A DNA stretch of 64,000 nt from Mytilus galloprovincialis (Eukaryota; Mollusca; Bivalvia; Mytilida; Mytilidae): the NCBI RefSeq assembly GCF_965363235.1, contig NC_134851.1, positions 21,873,847 to 21,937,846 on the forward strand, in the 5' to 3' direction. Of the stretch, positions 54,706-64,000 are shown piece after piece. The notes under the pieces are model-generated. The model searched no databases, had not been told where the DNA came from, and was given only the letters and a program-made list of their open reading frames with translations. Every line of letters starts with the position of its first letter. The stretch's first letter is position 1. The position numbers were made by a program, and so were the translations under genes.

Positions 54706-54747
54706 GGCAGATGCGCGTTTCGTCTTCAAAAGACTCACCAGTGACGC
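54706..54747 (-). ncRNA. Hammerhead motif, core mutated
   Basis: On the minus strand GCGTCA, CTGGTGA (invariant A changed to G), GTCT...AGAC, GAAA and CGCGCATC are present. Stem I is weakened (CTGCC). Probably inactive. Confidence 0.55.
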
Positions 54748-54965
54748 TCCAAAACATTTGTTAAAAATACCAAATAAAGAACGAATGTGAAGAGCATTAA
54801 GGACCAGTACCGACCGTGTAAGAGCTGTATAACCAGGCAAGGTCGTTGAAAACTTCCATTTGTTGTTTTAAGGACCAAAAATTTCGAAAAGTTTTGCCAA
54901 ATACATAAAGTTGTGTATATTCGCTTAAATTACCTATTAATAAAATTAACGGTACCAATTTTCTT

Positions 54966-55009
54966 GCACCAGATGCGCATTTCGACAATACATGTCTCTT
55001 CAGTGATGC
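54966..55009 (-). ncRNA. Type I hammerhead ribozyme, intact core (copy 1)
   Basis: On the minus strand: stem I GCATCA pairs with TGGTGC, core CTGAAGA (fits CTGANGA), stem II GACA...TGTC, GAAA, a short palindromic stem III (TGC/GCA) and TC, with cleavage predicted between 54972 and 54971. Compared with the motif at 9876, stem I and stem II changes are compensated on both sides. Confidence 0.8.
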
Positions 55010-55316
55010 TCGTTGCCAAAATATTTGAAATCCAAAGCTTATATAAAAGATGAAGAGCTATAATCCAAAAGGTCCAAAAAGTATAGCCAAATCTGTGAAA
55101 GGAATCAGAGCTTTGCATGAGGGAGATACATTCCTTAATTTATAATAATTTATAATATTTTGTAACAGCAAATTTTAATAACACAAAAAAATCCGTATTT
55201 TCATGCCAGTACCGAAGTACTGGCTACTGGGCTGGTGATACCCTCGGGGACTAATAGTCCACCAGCAGAGGCATCGACCCAGTGGTAGTAATAAAATTAA
55301 CGGTACCAATTTTCTT

Positions 55317-55360
55317 GCACCAGATGCGCATTTCGACAATACATGTCTCTTCAGTGATGC
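55317..55360 (-). ncRNA. Type I hammerhead ribozyme, intact core (copy 2)
   Basis: Identical to the copy at 54966-55009 through the ribozyme. The nearest difference (T/G) lies just outside stem I. Confidence 0.8.
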
Positions 55361-56135
55361 TCGTGGCCAAAATATTTGAAATCCAAAGCTTATATAAAAG
55401 ATGAAGAGCTATAATCCAAAAGGTCCAAAAAGTATAGCCAAATCCGTGAAAGGAATCAGAGCTTTGCATGAGGGAGATACATTCCTTAATTTATAATAAT
55501 TTATAATATTAAAGAGATATGTATCGAATGGACCTTAACTAGATGTATATAACATTTAGGTATTTTTTCAGAGATAAAAAAAAGTACATATAGCTGTGAA
55601 ATAAACATACACACAAGATGATTTAGTAGGTTTCAATCTGTAATTATAAACATAAACCTTGAAACAGTGATAAAGAAATGTCATAACAATTTAAAAATTA
55701 GAGATAAAATCTATTTCGGTGTGTAAATCGGGTACAGACTGACGCGGCACGGACTCCCCGAGGAGATGACTAATGTATAACAGCTTTTAAATAGTTATTA
55801 AATTTGCAATATACGTATTTTTACATTCCTTATTTCAAGTTAAATATTTTTGACTTTTTGAGATTATTATTACGACAGGCCTTAAAAGATTTATTCCAAC
55901 GTGAAGTGCATGTACACGGAATCTCAAATAAGCATGATTATTTAAAGAATTTTCGTCTCGAGAGCTATTGATAAACTATTGGTAGATGTAACGAATCAGT
56001 CAGGGATAATGATTTACTCGTGTATCAAAGTCTAAACCTACAAAATTTAAACAATTTGACAGTGATGATAATGCACCTTCTTTACTTTAATCTATTTCAA
56101 TTTGTCTGGATAATATAATTTTTACATCGGATGTT

Positions 56136-56474
56136 TACGGAAGCCGGTTAGTGTCATGGTGAAATTTTCTTTTTAACTCGTTAAAACGACTTATCTTACC
56201 CGTTATAACGACTTAGATAACTTGTTTACACAGCTTAAGTTACTTTTAAAACACGCTTATGTTATAACGAGTTAGCTAAGTCGTTTTAACGAGTAAGTTA
56301 AGTTGTTTAAACGAGTAAGCTAAGTCGTTTTAACGAGTACGTTAAGTTGTTTAAACGAGTAAGCTAAGTCGTTTAAATATGTTAGCTAAGTTTTTACGAG
56401 TTATATAAGCTACGTCGTTATACAAAAATAGCTAAGTCGTTATAACTTCACCGTGACACTCATCGGCTTCCGTA
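56136..56474. mobile_element. TIR element filled with a 22-bp satellite
   Basis: TACGGAAGCCGGTTAGTGTC and the inverse of the right end TACGGAAGCCGATGAGTGTC form ~28-bp terminal inverted repeats. GATGT flanks both sides. The interior is mostly a 22-bp unit alternating between GAGTAAGCTAAGTCGTTTTA and GAGTAAGTTAAGTTGTTTAA types (44-bp dimers), partly also inverted near the left end. Confidence 0.8.
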
Positions 56475-57389
56475 GATGTGACCTTGAGAGGCCTCACCGT
56501 AGTTATCTTGCCGTAGAAATTTCTGCACACTTCCCTTGCGCGTTTTACAGACAACCGAACGTATTTCGTATAATACGCGGATATTATTGAGTGCAAAAGG
56601 AGATTCCTTATCGCTTTTAAAAGTTAGAAATGTCTCTCATAGAAGTGTCCAAGTCTTCAATTTTCAGACCCTACTTCCATTGGTCTGCACAAAAAAACTA
56701 ATGTCGTCAATAACAATTTAATACCAACAACCTTGATATAACAATATTAAACTAAACGTTCAATACTTTTAAATAACCAAAGTCGTAACTCCACCACTGA
56801 TACTATTTTTATGCAGACTAACTAGCCCTTGAAATAACATGCCGATCAAAGATTTGAGATGCATCCTGCGATGAGTTACGACAGTGCCAAAGTTCGAATT
56901 CCAAAACCCCAATCCATAGCCAACTTGGCTTTAAGTGTATCCTTGACTACCGTCTGTCCCATTTTTATTTTTGCATTCTAATTTAAGATTTCCGCTACAA
57001 AATGTTATGCAACTCATATACAATGCTGAGATCTAAGAGTAGTACATATAGTTAGAATTTGAGAAGTGAATAACTGTCCATTCTAGAGTGATGCCTCTTT
57101 TTGACTTTCAAAATTGCAAAGCTTAGGTGGTGGCATTCGTGTTCTCACACACATTCATCTTTTGTATGTAGAACTCAAATCTATTGTAGGTTCCAGACCT
57201 CACGGTCATAAAACTTTCAAGCATGATTTTTGTACTCAGACTCGAAAATCAACCAATCAAATTGCTGGATTTCCTGTTTCGAGCATGATTTTTGTGCTCC
57301 GAGCACTGAGCAAAGTTTTATGCCTTCAAGGCCAGATCTATGGCAGATTTCTAGTCTATGGTAAATATGACGTCATGTAATCCCAAATT

Positions 57390-57540
57390 TATGGCGGATC
57401 TTTTACATTCCTAATCTATGGCAGATTTTTTAGATTCCTAATCTATGACGAATTTTTTAGAACCCTAATTTATGGCAACTTTTTAATTTCCTAATCTCTG
57501 GCAATAATTTAAGTTTTCTAATTATGGCGGATTTTCTGCA
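57390..57540. repeat. Short tandem repeat, ~28-bp unit
   Basis: Five to six imperfect copies of CCTAATCTATGGCAGATTTT. Inverted relatives (GCCATAGATTTG) occur at 58739-58825. Confidence 0.7.
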
Positions 57541-58523
57541 TAGGTCAAACAAATCAGTACATATCTGACCAATGATTTCGATGTCGAAATGTCCGGCCAA
57601 AGAAAGCAAAAGAGCTGCTATAAAATAAAACCTGCAGTATAAGAAAAAACGGACGAGGAGCACTACTTGGGAGCATATATGGGAATGTCACAAATAGGGT
57701 TGAAATCATGTGCTCAGAAGAATTGGTATTTCGTACTCTGTTCCTGACCCTTCACAACACAAAAACATTTTTTTTAAACTAATTACATGTACATCTGTTT
57801 GAGCGTTAGATGATATAAATATTTTGTAAATGATGACGATTTAAGTCCTGTAATGAACAATGACTCGCCTAAAACACGTGACTTTCAAAAAACAATTCCT
57901 TAGTTCTCCAACAGTATACAGTCATTCGACATATTGATAGCGAAAAATAAAAATTAATATCTATTAGAGATCTATGACATATTTATTTTTACAGTATCTG
58001 AAAAAAGATTAGTTGCTACAATAGTACAGGTAGCCACTGTTACATAGCCGACAATATACTTTTCGTTTTGTTACATATGAATTAAATAGAAGAGACCAAA
58101 AGGATACAAAAAAATAACATGAAAACAGCAAAAAAGCAAACCAAAATGCACAGTAACAACTTGTATAATTAAGGGTGAAGGCAACACAAGGAACACCAGA
58201 GGAGAAAACAAGGCCTGAAACAAACACAATTCTCAAATATTATTTGTTAATGGATAAGGGTCCCTTGCAAACTTGCTTTTCGATATTTTTCTTTCCCTTC
58301 TGTATTGCATTGTATAACAAAACCGTCCCCGTTAGCAGCAGTTTCGACGCTACATGACGTTATTTAATTATAATTTAATTTTGGATGTAACGCGTCTTCT
58401 GATTGGCTGACGTTAATTTGTTATGAGCCCATTGACATAATTTAGTCATGTTACCGTGACGTCATCAACGTTTTTTCATGGTTTTCTACGGTTTAAAATG
58501 GAATTTAGAATTAAACTATAAGA

Positions 58524-58675
58524 AATGACTGTAATATTTTTTTCTGTCTATTCGAAATACTAGTAACATAAAAAATGTGGTGCACACTGTTAAATAACCC
58601 GCTACGCGCGTTATTCAGTGTGCACCAAATTTTTATGTTATTTCTTCATAGACAGAAATAATATTACAGTCATTC
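58524..58675. mobile_element. Fold-back element with ~70-bp arms and CG-rich loop
   Basis: AATGACTGTAATATT...TCTGTCTAT...GGTGCACACTG...AATAAC pairs with GTTATTCAGTGTGCACC...ATAGACAGA...AATATTACAGTCATT. The loop contains CCGCTACGCGC. Arm-internal length differences indicate age. Confidence 0.8.
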
Positions 58676-58938
58676 CTAAAGTGACGGAAAATTGCGTAAT
58701 TTCAAAATCTGCAATTGATTTGGAGAAAACAAAAACCTGCCATAGATTTGTGATTTGTTCGGCGTTTGGTACATCATATTGACCATAGATTAGGCATTTG
58801 CCAAAAGATCTGGAACCCGCCATAGATTTGAGTCCTACATATATATATCAGATGACATGAAATGCTTGAAATGATTTTGAAAGGGAATTACATGAAAGTT
58901 TGGTGATATTAAAGATTGATTACACGAACGGCGTCAAT

Positions 58939-59272
58939 CCTTCCTTAATCCTTAATCCTCTTCATGTTCATGAACACATAAGGCATCAACAAGGGACCTC
59001 CTACTCGTTCTATCTTTCGCAATTTTTTCTATTTGATTCCAGGTGTAACCATGTCTTTTTATCTCTGCTGCTATATCTCTTCTCCATGTGCCTTTCGGTC
59101 TTCCAGGCTTTCTTGTCCCTTGTGGTGTCCATGTCAATACCTTTTTCACATGCCAGTTGTTATGCATTCGCAGTATATGTCCAATATATTTCCACCTCCT
59201 TCTGATGATCTCGTTCACTATATTCTTCACACCTGTTCTTTCTGATAGTTCACTGTTTGAAATTACATTGTT
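58939..59272 (-). mobile_element. 5'-truncated LINE insertion with 13-bp target duplication
   Basis: GAACGGCGTCAAT flanks it exactly at 58926-58938 and 59273-59285. Minus strand: SERTGVKNIVNEIIRRRWKY, IGHILRMHNNWHVKKVLTWT, GTRKPGRPKGTWRRDI and DRTSRRSLVDALC, the C-terminal tail of an RTE/craft-type endonuclease-reverse transcriptase (clade uncertain). The 3' end carries an ATTAAGG tandem tail. It is only the last ~100 codons, so non-functional. Confidence 0.85.
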
Positions 59273-59321
59273 GAACGGCGTCAATATGATTCAATAACAT
59301 AATACATTTATCTGCCCCAGT

Positions 59322-59357
59322 TGGTCATTTTGACAATGAATGTCTCTTCAGTGATGC
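59322..59357 (-). ncRNA. Hammerhead-type remnant
   Basis: On the minus strand GCATCA, CTGAAGA and GACA...TGTC survive, but the GAAA box reads AAAA and the cleavage side is lost. Inactive; it is followed by a solo tail at 59405-59445. Confidence 0.5.
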
Positions 59358-59619
59358 TCAAAACAAAATAACTTGAAAATTAAAAAAATATCAAAAACAA
59401 GAAGAGCGTTGTCTCATTAGCAATCATACCACATCTTCTTTTTTATATATTATAATCCAAAAAGGGACAAAAGTATAGCCAAACCAGACATAATTGCAAA
59501 CAATGCCAAAAATACCCGAAAAAATCACCCAGAGAACAGAAGTATCCTTTTTCGTCCTTATCTGTTTTGTGCTTCTGGGTTGATTTCTGGACCTCTATGT
59601 CTGGTGTAGCTTCTGGACT

Positions 59620-60110
59620 TCTTTGTCTTTAAAAGAGGGACGAAAGATACCAGAGAGACAGTCAAACTCACAAATCGACAATAAACTGACAACGCCATGG
59701 CTAAAAATGAAAAGGACAAACAATAGTACACATAACACAACATAGAAATCGAAAGAATAAACAACACGAACCCCACCAAAACTAGGGGTGATCTCAGGTG
59801 CTCCGGAAGAGTAAGCAGACCCTGCTCCACATGTGACACCCGTCGTGTTACTTATGAGATAAGCTACACCAGACAAAGAGGTCAAGACATTTACCCAGAA
59901 GCACAAATCCAAATCCACCAAATGCAATACACTAACAGATATGTAGAACTTTCCCCATATTAAAAGAGGGACGAAAGATACCAGAAGGACAGTCAAACTC
60001 ATAGATCGAAAATAAGCTGACAATGCAATGGTTAAAAGTTGAAAAAAAAACAGACAGACAAATAATAGTACACAAGACACAACATACAAAACTTAAAGAC
60101 TTTCCTACCT
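59620..60110 (-). repeat. Two inverted copies of the CATGGCGTTGTCAG dispersed repeat
   Basis: Copies at about 59620-59850 and 59955-60110, both with the inverse of the CCCTCTTTTA and CATGGCGTTGTCAGTTTATT blocks; the first also has the inverse of CTGGAGCACCTGAGATC. The minus-strand ORFs at 59595-60089 are this repeat. Confidence 0.75.
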
Positions 60111-60540
60111 CAGAAATAGTTAACTTTAGCTGTACATGTAGTTGGCAAAGCTTTCAGGAATGTTTGTTCCTTAGTGCTATTCACATTTGCACTTTATTTA
60201 GTCTTTTTATTTTTTTTATTCAAGCGTCACTGGCGAGTGTCTTGTAGACGAAACGAGCGTCTGGCGCAAGTACAATATTGCAATCCTGGTATTTATGATG
60301 TGTTTATTTACAACTACTGCGTCGATGCCACTGCTGGCAGATTTTTTATTCCCCGATGGTTTCACCAGCCCAGGAGTCAGCACTTCTGTATTGACATGAT
60401 TTATCATTGATTTTGACATAATTATAAATTATTTAAATTTGTTTACAAAACTTTGAATTTATGAAATAATAAGGCTTTTGTGAATCAGGAATATATAACC
60501 TTAGCTGTATTTGGCAAAACTTGGCCCTTTTAACTTGTTT
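60110..60540 (+). repeat. Hammerhead-type repeat, partial dimer
   Basis: The end of one monomer (60110-60262) with a degenerate hammerhead at 60224-60267 (core CTGGCGA) runs directly into the next monomer (CGTCGATGCCACTGCTGGCA at 60321, TAACCTTAGCTGTATTTGGC at 60496). It lies about 400 bp upstream of the Penelope-like element. Confidence 0.65.
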
Positions 60541-60954
60541 TATTTACTTGATATGTAAAAATGAAGGTCCTTCGGATAAACACATATATCAAATTTGGGA
60601 AAAGTACAGCTGGCATATTGGAAGAACACCTGTCTATTGTAGAAGAATATTCAATGACCTTTAGACGTCTTTGTTATTTTACGTTTTTGTGTTGCTACTT
60701 CATTGACATATACCACCCTCCTCTATTTGCGAATACAATCATATCATGGAACGTTTATTTCACTGTTCGTACCATAGTTTAATACAGTTGATCATGATTT
60801 GGTTTAGTGTTTTTTTTTAAATTTTTAATGACATTTTCAAAAGAAGTAGCAGAGGTATTGATTTTATCAACTTATCAAGTATATTTAATGACTCTACCGT
60901 TCAAACCTTTATACTCCCTATTTTGATAATATAGAACCACCTATGATTTCATAC

Positions 60955-62904
60955 ACCTACAAAAAAACCAGCCGAAGTTTAATTTTTAATTATACGTCGG
61001 TTACATCAGACGTGAATATAGATAGTAATACTCCCTTAACTTGAAACTGTGAATCGTCGAAGTTTAGATATGTTCCCTATGGCCATGTTATTACAGGGGA
61101 CCCCAATATCGTCCAGGACAGAGAGGTTAAAAACGTTTTGGAAAAAAGGCCCAAAATATCGTCCTCCATCTAAAATAGATTGGAAAGAGTGTCGTCAAGT
61201 CACCAAAGATGCTCTTTCCTCGTTTTGTAAAAAATGGTGTATAAACGGGGAAAATCTGATAAAAAATCTCTTGATTCTTATTTAAATAAATGTATGAATG
61301 TGGTAGATAAGAGAATATCACATTTTGAAAATAATTAAGAAGTAAAAAATAGAGTACAAAATACACCTATTTCCAGATTAAGAAATAAACTTCAAATACT
61401 TTCAAAGCGGTTTGTGTTTGTACCGGCCGACAAAGCAGCCAACAATGTGGTGGTGGTATGCCGTAAATACTACACGGACGTTCTTAAGAATGAACTTTTA
61501 AATTCATCTACATTCAAGTCCATCCGCTCCACAGAGAGTCATATAGTAAACAAGCATATCACAACCACATAAAAGCTTAAGGCTTCTTCTGAACATTTGA
61601 AGGTCCCTACTATGTATTGGCTACCTAAACTACACAAAAAAAAAACATTTACATATCGTTTCTTCTCGGCCTCTAGTAAGTGTTCTACAACTAATCTTTC
61701 AGTGCACTTAACTAGTTCATTAACTACTATTAAAGAGCTTATCATAAACTATTGTAATAAAATATATGAACATAGTGGTATAAACCATTTTTGGAGTGTA
61801 AAAAATTCTTTGGATGTTTTAGATAAATTACGTGCTTTTGATGGTCCTTTTGATTCTGTTAATAGTTTTGATTTTTCTACTCTTTACACTATACTTCCAC
61901 ACTATCTTATTAAACAAAAGTTTTCCTATTTAATTAAATGGTCGTTTGGTAAAGCTGAATGTAAATATAATTGCTTCAACTCATTTAAAGCCTTCTTCTC
62001 TAATGAAAAAGGTAAATATGCTAGATATACTTACTGGAGGTGTGATGAGATGATTGAAGCTGTTAATTTTCTCCTTGATAATATTAATGTACGTTTCGGC
62101 AACAAAGTTTATCGAGGTTGTAGGTATCCCCATGGGCAGTAATTGTGCCTCTTTAATAGCAGACTTGTTTTTATACTGTTACGAATCACAGTTTATGACT
62201 TAACTCAGTAAAGACCCGTTGAAATTGCATTTAATTGACAAATTCAACAACACTTACCGTTATCTTGATGATATTTTTTCGTTAAATAATCAAGAATTTT
62301 CTCCATATACTGCTGAAATTTACCCGAAGGAACTTACTTTAAATAAATCAAATTTATTCGGTAATAGCTGTCCTTTCCTGGATTTAGATATTTCTGTTTT
62401 AAACGGGAAACTCCACACTAAAATTTACGACAAAAGAGACGAGTTTTCGTTCCCTATTGTTAATTTTCCCTTTTTAGATGGTGATGTTCCTTTGGCACCA
62501 TCTTACGGTGTTTATATTTCACAACTTGTTCGCTATGGCTGTGTCTGTTGTGACGTTTTTTGATTTTAACGAACGCAACCTATGTATTACTGGTAAATTA
62601 TTAAACCAGGGATATCGTTACCATAAATTACTTTACTAAATTTTTCCATAGATATAAAGATTTGGTTTTGAAGTTTGGTTGTACCTGTAGAAAACTTATT
62701 TCAAACGGGATAGCGCATCCTCATTTTTACGGAAATGTTGTTAACCGTGCCCGGAAAGTTAGAAATGATCCATGTAAACTTGTCGCTCCTTTAAATAAAC
62801 TTATTCTAAAAGGTTACCTATTCAACACTGTAATAAGATCATTGAATATTGTTTTTATTGGTATAAATATTGATTTTGTTATCAGTAAATTAAAAGCTAA
62901 CTAA
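60955..62904 (+). pseudogene. Penelope-like reverse transcriptase with several frameshifts
   Basis: In order: [20 protein letters not shown] near 61075; [18 protein letters not shown] near 61142; SKRFVFVPADKAANNVVVVC near 61405; TMYWLPKLHKKKTFTYRFFS from 61609; SFDFSTLYTILPHYL near 61865; VVGIPMGSNCASLIADLFLY near 62118 in another frame; YRYLDDIFSLNN near 62253; TKIYDKRDEFSFPIVNFPF near 62420; PSYGVYISQLVRYG near 62496; then SNGIAHPHFYGNVV and KGYLFNTVIRSLNI to a stop at 62902-62904. The catalytic YLDD box is present, but at least four frameshifts and two stops kill the ORF. Confidence 0.8.
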
Positions 62905-63600
62905 ATATTACTAGTATGTTATATACATATTCATGGATCTACAATCTGTCGATACCTGTAACTTGACATTGCACAAGGTCATCTTTTTCTCTGGCTGTTT
63001 ATGACGTTTTTACACTAAATCCATTTAATGTTGAATGTGAACGGATTGATAGTTTAGTCTTAGATGCATGATTTTTTTATTAGTTGTTAGTGGCTTTGAA
63101 GTAGCTGTCAGATAACTGCGAGTACTCTCAGATATGTTTATTGTGTCTTTTTGTGTCGGGATGTATAAGTACCCGACCACGTCCACTTGTATTTTTGTCC
63201 ATCTGATGAGTTAAGCCTTTTTCAACTGATTTTTACAGTTCGTTCTTATGTTGTACTGTTATACCACTGTCCCAGGTTAGGGGAGGGTTGGGATCCTGCT
63301 AACATTGTTTATGTATGTGCCTGTCCCAAGTCAGGAGCCTGTAATTCAGTGGTTGTCGTTTGTTTATGTGTTACATATTTGTTTTTCGTTCATTTTTTTA
63401 CATAAATAAGGCCGTTAGTTTTCTCGTTTGAAATGTTTTACATTGTCTTATCGGGGCCCTTTATGGCTGACTATGCGGTATGGGCTTTGCTCATTGTTGA
63501 AGGCCGTACGGTGACCTATAGTTGTTAATGTCTGTGTCATTTTGGTTTTTTGTGGATAGTTGTCTCATTGGTAATCATACCACATCTTCCTTTTTATATT
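60955..63600 (+). mobile_element. Near full-length but decayed Penelope-like retroelement
   Basis: N-terminal region, RT core, thumb and a ~700-bp 3' region can all be followed. The 3' end (GTTGAAGGCCGTACGGTGAC, TTGTCTCATTGGTAATCATA, CCACATCTTCC) is the parent of the solo tails at 19035, 34560 and 40095. No GIY-YIG endonuclease is recognisable after the RT. Confidence 0.7.
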
Positions 63601-63604
63601 ATGG

Positions 63605-64000
63605 AGATAAATTCGCTATGTGAGTATCTACGCATACAACTATTATGCCTTTAGGTGTAATACCAACAAATCATGGTACGTCACATCCGGTTGTATACGA
63701 AAATAGGTCGAAAAAAATTACAATTTGACAGTTGTAGGTAATTAATCTTTTTATAGAATATTTTGTAAACTTGAGGTTACATGGTTACTAAAACTTATAC
63801 ACAGGTTAAATGAGGGGAGAAATTTGATTGGTTAACTTCCAGGGATGGTAATTTCCTATATGCAATGAAGTGTTATGTGATTTTTTTTCTATAGTACTGG
63901 GGCCGGCAACAAGAAGCATTCTTATGTCTTACGAACGTCTAAAGGGCGTCTTAAGGTTTAAGAATGTAACAAGACCCAACCTCAGACCTATCTTAGAATG
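63605..64000. other. No gene recognised
   Basis: AT-rich DNA to the window end. Nothing coding or repetitive stood out. Confidence 0.35.

Larger units (their letters stand above)
54939..55510 (-). mobile_element. Retrozyme-like element: two 221-bp direct repeats, each with a hammerhead, 130-bp spacer
   Basis: 54939-55159 and 55290-55510 differ at only two positions and are 351 bp apart. Each carries an intact-looking hammerhead on the minus strand. The spacer holds the conserved block CTGGGCTGGTGATACCCTCG, the inverse of the block in the other copies. The distance from cleavage site to cleavage site is 351 nt, similar to the 356-nt monomer at 9558. The layout repeat-spacer-repeat is that of retrozymes. 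No ORF of note. Confidence 0.8.

Noticed and set aside
59595..60089. 164-aa and 93-aa minus-strand ORFs with hydrophobic stretches
   Set aside because: They coincide with two copies of a dispersed repeat that also occurs at 10140 and 15640, where the frame is not kept.

Overview
This is animal nuclear DNA from a bivalve mollusc, most likely a marine mussel (Mytilus-like). It is AT-rich and has long introns with GT/AG splice sites, very few long ORFs, and a dense load of interspersed repeats, several with ends I associate with mussel genomes. The organism is inferred from the repeats and gene types; no diagnostic single-copy marker is present.

Host genes. (1) 1731-12187 (+): the 3' five exons of a type I receptor with a lectin-like ectodomain, a stalk, one transmembrane helix and a tail with four tyrosine motifs. 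All splice phases agree. (2) 15456-19683 (+): a related signal-peptide / CTLD-like / cysteine-module gene, broken by an in-frame TAA next to a splice donor. (3) 32220-27375 (-): a carbohydrate (HNK-1/CHST8-14-type) sulfotransferase. I assembled it from three exons with matching phases into a 434-residue type II membrane protein.

Mobile DNA, 20-27 kb. A LINE (- strand) was split by a Mutator-like DNA transposon (20302-26054, 9-bp target duplication). That element was in turn invaded by a DIRS retrotransposon (20904-25671) with three open ORFs (gag-like, RT-RNaseH-DAM, tyrosine recombinase), inverted terminal repeats and an internal complementary region.

Hammerhead ribozymes. A dispersed ~350-bp repeat family carries hammerhead motifs. 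Intact-looking cores lie at 9876-9919 (+) and, in two near-identical copies 351 bp apart, at 54966-55009 and 55317-55360 (-). One copy (9558-9952) starts exactly at the predicted cleavage product and runs one monomer into the next. This is the pattern of retrozymes, which are small non-autonomous retroelements thought to use Penelope-like reverse transcriptases. Two decayed Penelope-like RT copies lie at 52630-54122 and 60955-63600.

Other repeats. 35-54 kb holds four diverged copies of a long module built around a 31-bp minisatellite, into which fold-back elements and a Penelope-like copy have inserted. A 1.5-kb, ~35-bp minisatellite lies in a sulfotransferase intron. About ten MITE-like or fold-back elements are recognisable from terminal inverted repeats, several with target duplications. 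A 3.7-kb element with diverged terminal inverted repeats (4561-8289) sits in a receptor intron and encloses a decayed gene of an uncharacterised repetitive protein family.

Stretches with nothing recognised beyond AT-rich DNA and short tracts are listed as such.
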